The notes beneath the pieces were generated by a model. It made no database searches. It was not told the DNA's origin and saw only the letters and a program-made list of their open reading frames with translations. Positions 36,182 through 47,278 of a stretch of DNA of 64,000 nt are shown here, piece by piece; within the stretch, counting starts at the first letter, position 1, and each line of letters begins with the position of its first letter. The stretch lies in NCBI RefSeq assembly GCF_013255915.1, contig NZ_CP053896.1, forward strand, positions 2,604,001-2,668,000. Direction: 5' to 3'. The position numbers and the translations under genes are program-made. Source of the DNA: Providencia rettgeri (GTDB taxonomy: Bacteria; Pseudomonadota; Gammaproteobacteria; Enterobacterales; Enterobacteriaceae).

Positions 36182-36613
36182 TTAAACAGCAAATTCTAAA
36201 ATAGCCTGACTGTTGCTCCAGGATTTCGTTAAGCTCGCCGCTTCATCTGGTGCTAGCCAACGATATTCGCTGTGTTCCGTCAGTAATGGCATTTTTTCTT
36301 CACTTTGCACCATTTTAAACCAATGTTCTTTGCAATGCGTAACATCGGGTGCATAACGATGCCTGAAATGTGGGAAAATTTCAAAGATGATACTGTGCGA
36401 CAAATCTTGCAGCTGGTTTTGTTCAACCTCAAAACCTGTTTCTTCTTTAATTTCACGACACGCCGTTTCATACGGTTTTTCATCAGGCTCCAAACTTCCA
36501 GTCACTGATTGCCAAAAGTCTGGGTCGTCTTTACGTCGTAACATAAGCACCCGTCCACTATTTTGAGCCACAATAATGACTAATACTGATTCTGGGCGCT
36601 TATATTTTTTCAT
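36182..36613 (-). CDS. nudB: Dihydroneopterin triphosphate diphosphatase NudB
   Basis: NudB removes pyrophosphate from dihydroneopterin triphosphate early in folate synthesis. The 143-residue protein carries a full Nudix box, G-x5-E-x7-REIKEETGF (GSLEPDEKPYETACREIKEETGF region, about residues 39-61). It begins KYKRPESVLVIIVAQNSGRVLMLRR, as in E. coli NudB. It follows aspS by 5 bp, so the two are probably co-transcribed. Confidence 0.95.
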   Translation of the reverse strand: MKKYKRPESVLVIIVAQNSGRVLMLRRKDDPDFWQSVTGSLEPDEKPYETACREIKEETGFEVEQNQLQDLSHSIIFEIFPHFRHRYAPDVTHCKEHWFKMVQSEEKMPLLTEHSEYRWLAPDEAASLTKSWSNSQAILEFAV

Positions 36614-36618
36614 TGAAC

Positions 36619-38388
36619 TTACTCTTCGTCTTTCGCAACTACAGCGATAGCAAGTTCCGTTAATGCATCCGGGTTAGCATGGCTCGGTGCATTCGTCATT
36701 AGACACGCGGCCGCTGTTGTTTTCGGGAAAGCAATAACATCACGAATATTATCAGTTCCTGTTAACAGCATCACTAAACGGTCAAGACCAAATGCTAAGC
36801 CTGCATGTGGTGGTGTACCATATTTCAATGCATCTAATAAGAAGCCAAATTTTTCGCGTTGGTCTTCTTCATTAATACCTAAAATACTAAATACTGTTTG
36901 TTGCATTTCGTTGCGGTGAATACGGACTGAACCACCGCCAACTTCGTAGCCATTGATGACCATATCATACGCATTAGCAACGGCTTCTTCAGGTTTACTC
37001 GCCAGTTCTTCAGGTGAGAAATCTTTAGGAGACGTAAATGGATGGTGCATCGCAGTTAACCCGCCTTCACCATTATCTTCAAACATTGGGAAATCAATCA
37101 CCCACAGTGGCTGCCAGCTATTTAAATCGGTTAATTCAAAGTCACGACCTACTTTCAAGCGTAGCGCACCCATTGAATCGGTCACCACATTTTTCGCGCC
37201 CGCGCCAAATAACAAGATATCGCCGTCAACGGCACCAGTACGGTCTAATAACTGGTTAATCACGTCTTCACTCAAGAATTTTGCAACTGGACTTTGAATA
37301 CCGTCAAGGCCTTTAGCTCGCTCGTTGACTTTCATCCAAGCCAAGCCTTTCGCACCATAAATACCAACAAATTGACCATATTCGTCGATTTGTTTACGGG
37401 TCATAGCTGCGCCACCGGGGACTTTCAGAGCCGCAACACGACCTTTCGGATCGTTTGCTGGGCCTGAGAACACCGCAAATTCAACATCTTTTACGATATC
37501 CGCAACATCCACCAGCTCCATTGGGTTACGTAAGTCTGGTTTATCTGAACCATAACGACGCATAGCTTCCGCAAAGGTCATGATTGGGAAGTTGCCTAAA
37601 TCAACCCCTTTTACCTCTAACCATAAATTACGGATCATACGTTCCATAATTTCACGCACTTGCTCTGCGGTCATGAACGAGGTTTCAACGTCGATTTGGG
37701 TGAATTCAGGTTGACGGTCCGCACGTAGGTCTTCATCACGGAAGCATTTTACGATTTGATAATAACGGTCAAAACCTGACATCATCAGCAATTGTTTAAA
37801 TAATTGTGGTGATTGCGGTAATGCGTAAAATTTACCTTTATGAACACGGCTTGGTACTAAATAGTCACGAGCACCTTCTGGCGTTGCTTTGGTTAGCATT
37901 GGCGTTTCAACGTCCAAGAACCCTTCTTTATCCATAAAGTTACGAACAAAGCTGGTGATTTTAGCACGCGTACGCAGACGGTCAGACATCTCTGGGCGAC
38001 GTAAATCTAAATAACGATATTTTAAACGACGCTCTTCTGTATTTGTTTGGTTGCTATCTAACGGCAGTGGCTCTGACTTATTAAAAACATTCAGTTCTTC
38101 AGCAAAAACTTCAATTTCGCCCGTTGCCATGTCTTTATTTTTTTGGCTATCTGGACGTGCGCGTACTGTCCCTGTGATTTGGATACAGAACTCATTACGC
38201 AGCTCTGACGCTTTTTCAAATATGTCTTTACGATCGGGATCGAAGAAAACTTGCACGATACCTTCACGGTCACGCATATCGATAAAAATCAAACCACCTA
38301 AATCGCGGCGGCGGTTTACCCATCCACTAAGAGTGACCTTTTGGCCTTCGTGAGCGATGTTTAACTGCCCACAATAATTAGTACGCAT
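36619..38388 (-). CDS. aspS: Aspartyl-tRNA synthetase
   Basis: AspS charges tRNA-Asp. The 589-residue class II enzyme has an N-terminal OB anticodon domain ([26 protein letters not shown]). Class II motif 2 is in the segment [21 protein letters not shown] bacterial GAD insertion follows, and motif 3 is in [15 protein letters not shown]. Length is typical of bacterial AspS. It heads the aspS-nudB-yebC strand block. Confidence 0.98.
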   Translation of the reverse strand: MRTNYCGQLNIAHEGQKVTLSGWVNRRRDLGGLIFIDMRDREGIVQVFFDPDRKDIFEKASELRNEFCIQITGTVRARPDSQKNKDMATGEIEVFAEELNVFNKSEPLPLDSNQTNTEERRLKYRYLDLRRPEMSDRLRTRAKITSFVRNFMDKEGFLDVETPMLTKATPEGARDYLVPSRVHKGKFYALPQSPQLFKQLLMMSGFDRYYQIVKCFRDEDLRADRQPEFTQIDVETSFMTAEQVREIMERMIRNLWLEVKGVDLGNFPIMTFAEAMRRYGSDKPDLRNPMELVDVADIVKDVEFAVFSGPANDPKGRVAALKVPGGAAMTRKQIDEYGQFVGIYGAKGLAWMKVNERAKGLDGIQSPVAKFLSEDVINQLLDRTGAVDGDILLFGAGAKNVVTDSMGALRLKVGRDFELTDLNSWQPLWVIDFPMFEDNGEGGLTAMHHPFTSPKDFSPEELASKPEEAVANAYDMVINGYEVGGGSVRIHRNEMQQTVFSILGINEEDQREKFGFLLDALKYGTPPHAGLAFGLDRLVMLLTGTDNIRDVIAFPKTTAAACLMTNAPSHANPDALTELAIAVVAKDEE

Positions 38389-38892
38389 ACAATATCCTTT
38401 TACTCAGCTGTTGTGCTTTTGCTTGCTGCGGGATTTTGGCATTTTGCTGAACCCTATTTATTTGCGAAACACGGGCTGAAAATTCAGAATGTCAAAAAGG
38501 CAGACATTATACAGGAAATTCTGTTAGACAAATAGTTACGTATTCTACATAACGCGTAAACCATTTTGTTTTTAATCATATTTTCATCAATTATTGTTTT
38601 ACTAATCAACAATAATAAAATTGAATAGCGAGATAGACGTCTATCACGATGATCCTATCGATTTTAAGGGACTATCCGCACCATGTACATATTGCAGCAA
38701 AGGTTTATTTCATCAGCTCGAAGCCTTTTTGAGTAAAAAATCACCACTTAATGCATTCCAATTCAATTATTGATTAATAAATACCTCTTTAATCATTAAT
38801 CTTTCTATTTCAGAATCGTTACCTTTTTCAGTTTGCTATAATCGCAATATATAGATATAACGCTGAATTAATCATCATCTGCAGTTTAAGGA
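38389..38892. other. Intergenic region between divergent aspS and the DUF4377 lipoprotein gene
   Basis: About 500 bp without a supported gene. A perfect 14-bp palindrome GATAGACGTCTATC lies at 38632-38645; its core AGACGTCT equals one MetJ met-box, but the adjacent 8-mers do not match, so an operator is unlikely. The rest should hold the two divergent promoters. Confidence 0.4.
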
Positions 38893-39222
38893 TTGCCCAT
38901 GAAAAAATTTTTACTTGCCACTTCCATGTTCGTACTACTTGCTGGATGCCAAAACATGAAACCCGCAGAGACTGATAATACAAAAACTTTTTATATTGAT
39001 TCTTCACTTGCTGATTGTATGGGCGTTGCCCCAATGAAGTGTATGAAAGTGAAAGAAAACCCAAGTGATGACTGGCAACTTTTTTATAGCTCAATTCAAG
39101 GCTTCGAATATCAACCAGGCTTCTCTTATACTGTACAAGTGAAGCAATTCGATGTACCTAACCCACCGGCTGATGCCCCAAGTATTCGTTATGAATTGAT
39201 AAAAATCGTTGAAAAGAAATAG
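38893..39222 (+). CDS. Small lipoprotein, DUF4377-like
   Basis: The 109-residue product has a lipoprotein signal with lipobox LAGC (Cys17). The mature part contains CMGVAPMKCMKVKENPSDDWQLFYSSIQGFEYQPGFSYTVQVK, the pattern I associate with DUF4377, a domain often found in HslJ/META-type envelope proteins. Two cysteines (C-x7-C) may form a disulfide. Function is unknown. It stands alone, transcribed away from aspS. Confidence 0.75.
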   Translation: MPMKKFLLATSMFVLLAGCQNMKPAETDNTKTFYIDSSLADCMGVAPMKCMKVKENPSDDWQLFYSSIQGFEYQPGFSYTVQVKQFDVPNPPADAPSIRYELIKIVEKK

Positions 39223-39329
39223 CATTTAAAAATTTAATTTAAGTCATTAAGTAATTTTATCAGTTTACTTAATGACTCACTTATAACCATAATTATTTTA
39301 TCATCAGTAAATAATAGAGTGACCCTATT

Positions 39330-39734
39330 ATGAGTGTTAAAATCATCGATAAGCTTGGGTTAATCACCCTATCAGATCACAAAATTGCGATGGTGCGTTC
39401 CCATAATAAAAGTTTGTTTTATATACCCGGTGGAAAACGCGAACAAGGTGAGACGGATGTACAAGCACTCTGCCGTGAGATTGCCGAAGAATTAAAACTC
39501 GACTTAGTTATCAGTTCTATCCGGTTTTATGGCGAGTTTATTGGCCCTGCTGATGGAAAATCAGATGGAACGCAAGTCCGTATTCGTTGCTACTTTGCGG
39601 ACTATAGAGGCGAACCCCATCCTGCTGCTGAGATTGCCGAATTGGATTGGTTTAGCATTAACGATTTACCTCGCTGCTCAAGCACGGCAGTGACCATTCT
39701 GTCACAATTAAAAAAAGACGGATTAATTCAATAA
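39330..39734 (+). CDS. Nudix hydrolase
   Basis: The 134-residue protein has a Nudix box GKREQGETDVQALCREIAEEL, followed by K instead of the usual G (about residues 34-56). Metal-binding Glu residues of REIAEE are present. Nudix enzymes cleave nucleoside diphosphates linked to another moiety; the substrate here cannot be told. The start at 39330 fits the family length. It stands 108 bp after the lipoprotein gene. Confidence 0.85.
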   Translation: MSVKIIDKLGLITLSDHKIAMVRSHNKSLFYIPGGKREQGETDVQALCREIAEELKLDLVISSIRFYGEFIGPADGKSDGTQVRIRCYFADYRGEPHPAAEIAELDWFSINDLPRCSSTAVTILSQLKKDGLIQ

Positions 39735-39884
39735 AGCATATATGATTACTTAAAAAAGTTGTGATTTCATTTGTCGAACGGCTTTTTAGGATTTACAATT
39801 CACCAAATATTGTTAATACCCATTACTATAACTTATATTTTTAGGTGTTTTCATAGTTTGATTCGTTTTATGGTGGAGTAAAAA

Positions 39885-40283
39885 ATGGTCAGCTCTTTGT
39901 ACGCTGTACTGGGTGCCTTACTGCTGCTTAGATTATCCTTAAATGTTGTGAAGCTGCGTAATCAATACCGTATAGCTTATGGTGATGGCGGTTTTTATGA
40001 GTTACAAACCGCAATCCGCGTTCATGGTAATGCCATCGAATACATTCCCATCTCTTTAATTTTATTACTTTTAATGGAAATGAATGGCGCACAAGTGTGG
40101 ATGATTCATATTTGTGGCTTGATCTTAATTGCAGGGCGAATACTGCACTCTTATGGTTTAAAAAATCACGATTACTCATATCGCCGTTCAGGCATGGTAG
40201 CAACTTACCTTGCCATGGCGCTGATGGTTATCGCCAATACTTATTACCTACCTTGGCTACAAATCGTTTCATTTAATCTTTAG
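39885..40283 (+). CDS. yecN: MAPEG-family inner-membrane protein YecN
   Basis: The 132-residue product has four hydrophobic helices and matches E. coli YecN closely: MVSSLYAVLGALLLLRLSLNVVKLRNQYRIAYGDGGFYELQTAIRVHGNAIEYIPISLIL. MAPEG proteins include glutathione-dependent eicosanoid enzymes, but YecN itself has no assigned reaction. GGAG precedes the start. It lies directly upstream of cmoAB, as in E. coli. Confidence 0.93.
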   Translation: MVSSLYAVLGALLLLRLSLNVVKLRNQYRIAYGDGGFYELQTAIRVHGNAIEYIPISLILLLLMEMNGAQVWMIHICGLILIAGRILHSYGLKNHDYSYRRSGMVATYLAMALMVIANTYYLPWLQIVSFNL

Positions 40284-40372
40284 TTTTTATTCTCTGTAAC
40301 GGCACGAATTATTAATGTGCCGCTCATTATTTCATTGCTTATGGATTGATTTTCAGTAGACTGCCTTTCTGA

Positions 40373-41164
<792 letters not shown>

Positions 41165-41166
41165 GC

Positions 41167-42138
41167 ATGATTGATTTTGGTCGTTTTTACCAACAAATTG
41201 CGGTTAGCCCCCTAAGTCATTGGCTTGAAACGCTTCCGGCACAACTTTCAGCATGGAAAAAACAAGGGTTACACGGTGGTTTTTCTTCATGGGAAAAAAT
41301 GCTAGATAACCTACCTGTAATGGTCCCAACTGATTTAGATTTACGCAACAGCGTGACTGCTACACGTGAACCCGAGCTCACTGCGGGTGAAACTCGGCGC
41401 CTGAATAATATTCTTGAACAATTAATGCCATGGCGTAAAGGCCCTTTTTCTCTCTATGGTGTGAATATTGATACCGAATGGCGTTCTGACTGGAAATGGG
41501 ATCGCGTATTACCCCATATTTCATCACTAAAGGACCGTTATGTCTTAGATGTCGGTTGCGGCAGTGGCTATCACATGTGGCGTATGTTAGGGCAAGATGC
41601 CAAATTTGTTGTCGGTATCGACCCAACTGAATTATTTTTATGCCAATTTGAGGCGGTGAGAAAATTATTGGGCGATGACCAACGTGCGCACTTATTGCCT
41701 TTAGGTATCGAACAACTGCCAGAGTTAAAGGCATTTGATACTGTGTTTTCAATGGGTGTACTTTATCACCGCCGTTCACCGCTCGACCATTTGTGGCAAC
41801 TTAAGAACCAATTAGTGAGCGAAGGTGAATTGGTTTTAGAGAGTCTAGTTATTGAGGGGGATGAATTTCAGTGTTTGATCCCCGGTGACCGTTATGCTCA
41901 AATGCGTAATGTCTATTTTATTCCCTCCGCTAAAATGCTCAAAGTTTGGTTAGAAAAATGTGGTTTTGTTGATGTCCGGATTGTTGACCAAGAAGTGACC
42001 TCTTTGGAAGAGCAACGCCGCACACAATGGATGAAAACAGATTCATTGGCTGAATTTTTAGACCCTAATGATAAAACCAAAACTATCGAGGGCTACCCTG
42101 CACCATTACGCGCTATTTTAGTTGCTCGTAAACCATAA
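41167..42138 (+). CDS. cmoB: tRNA U34 carboxymethyltransferase CmoB
   Basis: CmoB transfers the carboxymethyl group from carboxy-SAM to 5-hydroxyuridine at tRNA position 34, giving cmo5U. The 323-residue product has the conserved N-terminal region, the SAM motif [37 protein letters not shown], and the E. coli length. Adjacency to cmoA supports the pathway. A strong terminator follows. Confidence 0.97.
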   Translation: MIDFGRFYQQIAVSPLSHWLETLPAQLSAWKKQGLHGGFSSWEKMLDNLPVMVPTDLDLRNSVTATREPELTAGETRRLNNILEQLMPWRKGPFSLYGVNIDTEWRSDWKWDRVLPHISSLKDRYVLDVGCGSGYHMWRMLGQDAKFVVGIDPTELFLCQFEAVRKLLGDDQRAHLLPLGIEQLPELKAFDTVFSMGVLYHRRSPLDHLWQLKNQLVSEGELVLESLVIEGDEFQCLIPGDRYAQMRNVYFIPSAKMLKVWLEKCGFVDVRIVDQEVTSLEEQRRTQWMKTDSLAEFLDPNDKTKTIEGYPAPLRAILVARKP

Positions 42139-42140
42139 AA

Positions 42141-42172
42141 AAATGCCTATGGCAATTACGCCGTAGGCATTT
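42141..42172. terminator. Bidirectional terminator between cmoB and dmsC
   Basis: A 13-bp stem (AAATGCCTATGGC with GCCGTAGGCATTT, one G-U pair, six-base loop) is followed by TTATTTCATTTTT on the plus side and by T-rich sequence on the minus side. Confidence 0.85.
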
Positions 42173-42193
42173 TATTTCATTTTTATCAAGATA

Positions 42194-42970
42194 TTACATT
42201 GTTATTTGCCATAAATTATAGAAGGCAATTCGGCCAGCTAACTCCGCTAAAATAACGGCTAGCGCACATAAGCCTAATATTACAGATGAGTTTCTTCCGC
42301 GATATAACAGAGCCGGATAAACGAACAGCATCACCGCTAATACGACTAACTGGAAGCTCCAAAAACCAGCTTGTTCTGCACTAATCTCTGGTCCTGTTTC
42401 GCCTAAAAATGACACATAAGCGGCACGAGTGGCAAAAATAATAATTGAACCAATCAAAAATGCCATCGCCCCTAACCGCTGAGCACCGAATAGAATAGCC
42501 AATGCGCCACCAGCAATTAACAGAGTCATCCACATTTGTACGGTTGTGAAAACAGTAAACCAATTGGCTACCGTCGCAATATTATACACTTGAGGAATTG
42601 ACCAGACGAATGCCAAACCAAAAATAACCGTGGCAACATTACACAGTTCACTCAGCACTTTATTTTTAATAAACAAGGTGAATAATAAAGTTGCAGCCCC
42701 AAAAGCAACAAAAATACCACTAAGCAAAGCTTCATTACTCATTGGTGATCGGCCTACACCTAAAAGCATATTAAAGAAGCGCAGAGGCTGCCCAACGTGT
42801 AGCCCACCGATGGCTAGCGCAATGATCATAATGACAAATGCCGCTATATTGGCATGACGCAATTGGGTTTCGCTCAACATGCCCAGTTTTCGGCTCGCAT
42901 ATACCAATAAATATAAACCTGCTGCCGACTGCCCCAATACGGTGAAAAAAACGAGTGGAAGTTCGTGCAT
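42194..42970 (-). CDS. dmsC: DmsC-family membrane anchor subunit
   Basis: DmsC anchors the reductase to the inner membrane and oxidises menaquinol. From the ATG at 42970 the product is 258 residues with about eight membrane helices, beginning MHELPLVFFTVLGQSAAGLYLLVY. An upstream in-frame start would run through dmsB and is rejected. It starts 2 bp after the dmsB stop. It is somewhat shorter than E. coli DmsC (287) or YnfH (284). Confidence 0.93.
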   Translation of the reverse strand: MHELPLVFFTVLGQSAAGLYLLVYASRKLGMLSETQLRHANIAAFVIMIIALAIGGLHVGQPLRFFNMLLGVGRSPMSNEALLSGIFVAFGAATLLFTLFIKNKVLSELCNVATVIFGLAFVWSIPQVYNIATVANWFTVFTTVQMWMTLLIAGGALAILFGAQRLGAMAFLIGSIIIFATRAAYVSFLGETGPEISAEQAGFWSFQLVVLAVMLFVYPALLYRGRNSSVILGLCALAVILAELAGRIAFYNLWQITM

Positions 42971-42971
42971 G

Positions 42972-43589
42972 TTATACCTCTGCTGGGTTTTGTAATTTAC
43001 CGCTCTTGTCACCGCAAGGTTTAGCATCCTTGTGCGGCTTAATGACAATATTAGGATTAGTAAGAGTTGGATTTGGCATGGGGGCAATCCCACTAATATT
43101 GCCATGGCGCTCGCGAAGAATGTTGATATCGTCAAAGTCCAATGCGCGTTGTGGACAAGATTCAACACAAACAGGTTTCATCCCTTTTTCGACCCGCTCA
43201 TAGCACCCATCGCATTTACTCATCAATTTTTTCTTTTCGTCATACTGTGGTGCGCCGTATGGACAACGTAGTTCGCAGTAACGGCACCCGACACAAATGG
43301 TTTGGTCTACTACTACTAACCCATCTTGTTCACGTTTATGCATTGCACCGGTTGGGCAACCTGCAACACAGGTAGGGTTAGAACAATGATTACAGGAAAT
43401 TGATAGATAGTAACTATAAACATTCTGTTGCCATATCCCCTCTTGCTGTTGCCAACTTCCACCACCAAACTCGTATACCCGACGGAATTTAGGCCCTAAA
43501 TCAAGGTCCTTTTCATCCTTACAACTCACCTGACACGTTTTACAACCTGTGCATTTTGTTGAGTCAAAATAAAAACCATACTGTTTCAT
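42972..43589 (-). CDS. dmsB: DmsB-family 4Fe-4S electron-transfer subunit
   Basis: This subunit carries electrons from the membrane anchor to the molybdenum subunit. The 205-residue protein holds four ferredoxin-type cysteine groups: CTGCKTCQVSCKD near residue 14, CNHCSNPTCVAGCP, CVGCRYCELRCPYGAP, and the pair CDGCYERV/CVESCP. This matches DmsB/YnfG in length and spacing. It lies between dmsA and dmsC, 10 bp after dmsA. Confidence 0.96.
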   Translation of the reverse strand: MKQYGFYFDSTKCTGCKTCQVSCKDEKDLDLGPKFRRVYEFGGGSWQQQEGIWQQNVYSYYLSISCNHCSNPTCVAGCPTGAMHKREQDGLVVVDQTICVGCRYCELRCPYGAPQYDEKKKLMSKCDGCYERVEKGMKPVCVESCPQRALDFDDINILRERHGNISGIAPMPNPTLTNPNIVIKPHKDAKPCGDKSGKLQNPAEV

Positions 43590-43599
43590 TCGTCACTCC

Positions 43600-46023
43600 T
43601 TATGCACGTTTCACGTCAACTAAGTTAGTATGTTGCGGATTTCCTTTAACGAGAGCGGAAGGCTGCTGTGTGGTGAGTGTATTAATACAGCCACCAATAT
43701 CGACCCCCTCTTCATTGACTTCTCGCCAAGCACCTTGCGGAACTGCAATCACACCGGGTAATACGCGTTCTGTCACTTTTGCTTTAATATGCATACGTCC
43801 ACGGTCATTAAAAATTTCAGTCATATCACCATCTTGAATACCACGAGCAGACGCATCAATTGGGTTAATCCAATACTGGTGCGGAACGGCTTCGCGTAGC
43901 ATCGCAATATTAAAATATGAAGAATGCGCATGTCCTTTATCGTGATAGCCAGTCATTTGCAGCGGGTATTTTTGTTTAGCTTGCTTGTTTTCGACGCCTT
44001 CAGTATTTACACAATATTCAGGCACAGCAGGTATTCGCTGGTCAGCAGGGTAATCCCACTCTTTCGCTATCTTAGCGAGCCTTTCTGAATAAATTTCAAT
44101 TTTACCCGATGGTGTTGGTAATGGTGAGGTTTCAGGTGAATCTCTGAATGGTTTTAAAGCAATATAATCTGCACTATTCGCCAATTTTCTATCAACAATT
44201 CCCATGTCATTCGTTTCTTCGAACGTTGGCAAATGTGGATTTTTTTCTCGCATCAAGTTATAGCAATGTTCTATCCACTGCTCATGTGTACGGCCTTCGG
44301 TAAATTGGTCTTTAATACCCAGTTTTTCAGCGATATCAGTTAAAACATCATAAGATTGGCGACATTCCCATAATGGCGTAATCGCATTTTGTAGGCGGAT
44401 AGCATAATGGTAAGCACCACTGGCATACGAGTTATTAATTAAATCATTCGATTCAACACTGGTCACATCAGGTAAAATTAAATCCGCATATTTAGTCGAT
44501 GGCGTCATATGCGTATCCCAAACCAAAATAAATTCACATAGGGACTCATCCGTTAGAATTTTGTGGGTTTTATTTAAGTCAGAATGTTGGTTACCCGTGA
44601 CATTACTCGCATAGTGCCATAAAAACTTCACATTGGTTTCAAGTCGTTCTTTACCGAGCAGTGTCGAGTTTGTCGCGGTCATTTCGGTACCGCGCGCTAT
44701 CGCATCTGTCCACATAAAACACGGAATTTTGGTTTTAACTGGGTTTGGAATAGCAAAACCTGGCACAGAATACGCCACGTTTCCTCCCCATCCTCCGGCA
44801 TTCGTTCCTGGGCGTCCAATATGCCCCGTAACAATGGGTAACATCATCACAGCCCGTGCAGCTTGTTCACCTGATGCCGTTCTTTGTAACCCCCAACCTT
44901 GAGAAATCCACGCGGCTTTTGCATTACCCAGCTCACGAGCCAGTTGAATAATACGAGCTGGTGAGACGCCTGTAATTTGGCTAGCCCACTGCGGCGTTTT
45001 TTCAATACCATCATCACCGAGCCCTAAAATATAATCCTTATAGGAACCATTTTTTGGTGCGGACTCAGGGAGTGTCTGACTATCCCAACCCACACAGTAT
45101 TGAGCTAAAAAGGCTTCATCCGTTAATTGTTCTTTAATTAATGTATGGATAATCGCAGCGACAAGCGCACCGTCAGTGCCCGGATAAATCGGGATCCATT
45201 CAGCACCTAGTGTTGTCACGCTATCAGTACGACGTGGGTCAATAATAATGACTTTAGCTTGGCTTTTTTCCAACGCTTTTAAGGTTTCGTAGAATTGCCC
45301 ACCACCGGACATCCGTGTTTCCGCGATATTATGGCCAAACATGACGACTAAATCGCTATTGGCTATTTCAGATAACAGCGAATCATCCAACTTGCCATAA
45401 ACATACGGAATAACACCGTTTATTTGTGCGGTTGAGTAGGTTCCATGTTGGTCAAGAAACCCACCTAATTGGCTTAATAACCGCTTGCAAGCATTACGTC
45501 CTTGTAAATTAGCACCGGTAGATCCTGAACCATACTGATAGTAAATCGCTTCATTGCCATATGTATCAATAGTTGAGCGCAATTTTTGTGCCACTATCGT
45601 CGTCGCTTCATCCCAACTGATCCGTTTAAACTTGCCTTCTCCCCGTTTACCTGTACGTAATAATGGGTATTTCAAGCGGTCTGGGTTATAGGTTTTCCAG
45701 CGAACAGAGCGCCCTCTCAAACAAGGACGTATTTGATGTAAACCAAACTGAGTGTCGTCATACATGGTTTCATTCGATATACGAGTAATGACGTCATCTT
45801 TCACATGTACTTTAAGTGGGCAACGACTGCCACAATTAACTAAGCATGCGCTGTATTTGATTTTTTCACTGACTTCATCTGGTTGAATTGTGATGGTTGG
45901 TGTTGCTTGAGCGGAAAAAGGTAGAGAGATAGAGCTGGCGATAGCCGTTGTTGTAGCGATAGAGGCAGAAGTTTGAATAAACTGTCGCCTACTCAGCGCT
46001 GTTTCCCTGATTTTATTGATCAT
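43600..46023 (-). CDS. dmsA: DmsA/YnfE-family molybdopterin oxidoreductase, catalytic subunit
   Basis: The 807-residue catalytic subunit has a twin-arginine signal (SRRQFIQ, about residues 12-18) for Tat export. An N-terminal 4Fe-4S cysteine set (ACLVNCGSRCPLK then RPCLRG) and bis-MGD binding segments (YGSGSTGANLQGRNACKRLL, MFGHNIAETRMSGGG) follow. Family members reduce DMSO, TMAO or selenate during anaerobic respiration. Length equals E. coli YnfF (807) and is near DmsA (814), so the substrate cannot be fixed. An FNR site with class II spacing lies upstream. A ycdY chaperone-family gene occurs 10 kb away. Confidence 0.93.
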   Translation of the reverse strand: MINKIRETALSRRQFIQTSASIATTTAIASSISLPFSAQATPTITIQPDEVSEKIKYSACLVNCGSRCPLKVHVKDDVITRISNETMYDDTQFGLHQIRPCLRGRSVRWKTYNPDRLKYPLLRTGKRGEGKFKRISWDEATTIVAQKLRSTIDTYGNEAIYYQYGSGSTGANLQGRNACKRLLSQLGGFLDQHGTYSTAQINGVIPYVYGKLDDSLLSEIANSDLVVMFGHNIAETRMSGGGQFYETLKALEKSQAKVIIIDPRRTDSVTTLGAEWIPIYPGTDGALVAAIIHTLIKEQLTDEAFLAQYCVGWDSQTLPESAPKNGSYKDYILGLGDDGIEKTPQWASQITGVSPARIIQLARELGNAKAAWISQGWGLQRTASGEQAARAVMMLPIVTGHIGRPGTNAGGWGGNVAYSVPGFAIPNPVKTKIPCFMWTDAIARGTEMTATNSTLLGKERLETNVKFLWHYASNVTGNQHSDLNKTHKILTDESLCEFILVWDTHMTPSTKYADLILPDVTSVESNDLINNSYASGAYHYAIRLQNAITPLWECRQSYDVLTDIAEKLGIKDQFTEGRTHEQWIEHCYNLMREKNPHLPTFEETNDMGIVDRKLANSADYIALKPFRDSPETSPLPTPSGKIEIYSERLAKIAKEWDYPADQRIPAVPEYCVNTEGVENKQAKQKYPLQMTGYHDKGHAHSSYFNIAMLREAVPHQYWINPIDASARGIQDGDMTEIFNDRGRMHIKAKVTERVLPGVIAVPQGAWREVNEEGVDIGGCINTLTTQQPSALVKGNPQHTNLVDVKRA

Positions 46024-46083
46024 TACATTGCTACCTTATTAATTATTATAAATTGAATTACTTAGTATTCTTATAGTAATTAG

Positions 46084-46125
46084 ATAGTAGCCTTATAAAA
46101 AAAGTGGTTAATTGACATGCATCAA
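46084..46125 (-). promoter_or_regulatory. FNR-dependent promoter of the dms operon
   Basis: TTGACATGCATCAA (46112-46125) matches the FNR box TTGAT-N4-ATCAA at nine of ten defined positions. A -10-like TACTAT lies at 46089-46084 on the minus strand. That puts the box centre about 41 bp before the inferred start, the class II activation spacing. The remaining bases to cutC (46126-46335) show nothing else I can support. Confidence 0.75.
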
Positions 46126-46335
46126 CACAAGCAATAATTAAGCTATTAATGATAAATAAATCATATTATTAGTATTTCTATCGACTATTTTAGCAATAAT
46201 TAACTGCATGGTAGCTAATAAACACTAAGAAAAACCAACTAATTGATTTTCCTTAGTGAATAACAATCTATTTAAAATTTCCATATCAAAGCCGTGCAGG
46301 TAAATAGTAAAGCTGCGTATTATGGCTAGCGGCAA

Positions 46336-47097
46336 TTAAACGGAAACTTTTTCTGTAATAGAAATAAAGTCCTTCATCGCTTCTACTGTAGGGCCATCCA
46401 CACAATAGTGAGTAAATTCATCGGTTTCGCTATTAGAAGCCATTGTAACGCCTACTTTGCGGTAACTCATGGTTGATGGTACCGTTTTCCCTGCGGAACT
46501 GTGTACCTCAGATAAACCGATTTCCATGAATTTACTGAGGTTAGCTAAACGTACGCCCGCACCCGCCATAATTTGTGGGCCATTGATTTGCTGGCTTTTT
46601 TCATGTAACTCTTTCAAGAGAGGTAAGCCCAACTCCGCGCTTTGTTGCTGCCCAGAAGTTAAAATGCGAGCCACGCCGAGTTCCTTTAATTGTTCTAAAG
46701 CTAACGATGGGTTAATACACATATCAAATGCGCGGTGGAAAGTAATATTCATCCCTTGAGCTATTTCCATCAACGTTTGCATCCTGTTGATATCAATACG
46801 CCCTTCGCTATCCAATATACCGATAACGGCACCTGAAAAGCCCATTTCCTTAATCATGATTAAATCTTCACGGATCACATCAAACTCACTGATGTTATAG
46901 CAAAAATCGCCACCACGAGGACGAATAATAGGATGAACTGGAATATGTAGTTTCTCTTTCGCTAATTTCAGGTAACCATAACTGGGTGTCAGACCACCAT
47001 CAGCGGCGCCAGAGCACAGTTCGATACGATCTGCACCATATTCTTGAGCCACTTGGGCACATTCAATTCCGAAACAACAGATTTCCAGTTTTGCCAT
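46336..47097 (-). CDS. cutC: CutC-family protein
   Basis: The 253-residue TIM-barrel protein starts [41 protein letters not shown] and contains [14 protein letters not shown], matching E. coli CutC. It was first linked to copper tolerance. In E. coli that effect was later traced to the MicL small RNA from its 3' region, so the protein's own function is unsettled. The ATG at 47097 has GGAGG upstream and is preferred to one 30 bp earlier. I saw no MicL-like terminator downstream here. Confidence 0.95.
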   Translation of the reverse strand: MAKLEICCFGIECAQVAQEYGADRIELCSGAADGGLTPSYGYLKLAKEKLHIPVHPIIRPRGGDFCYNISEFDVIREDLIMIKEMGFSGAVIGILDSEGRIDINRMQTLMEIAQGMNITFHRAFDMCINPSLALEQLKELGVARILTSGQQQSAELGLPLLKELHEKSQQINGPQIMAGAGVRLANLSKFMEIGLSEVHSSAGKTVPSTMSYRKVGVTMASNSETDEFTHYCVDGPTVEAMKDFISITEKVSV

Positions 47098-47278
47098 GAC
47101 AACCTCCGAAATAGAGCAATAAAACACTGGCTTTATGTGCCCAAAAAATAATGAAAGATTTAATGTTAAACGTTAACAATTCGCCTAATAATGCCATTTA
47201 TCAAAAAATGTTATCGGATAGATATCACACCGCCAAAAGTTAACGGGTACTATTGATCAATAACGTTAATTACATCAC

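Noticed and set aside
38632-38645. Perfect palindrome GATAGACGTCTATC with a single MetJ-type box
   Set aside because: MetJ needs at least two adjacent 8-bp boxes; the flanking 8-mers match poorly and neither neighbouring gene is methionine-related.
46126-46400. MicL-type small RNA from the cutC 3' end, known in E. coli
   Set aside because: I found no GC-rich hairpin with a T-tract on the minus strand downstream of cutC here.
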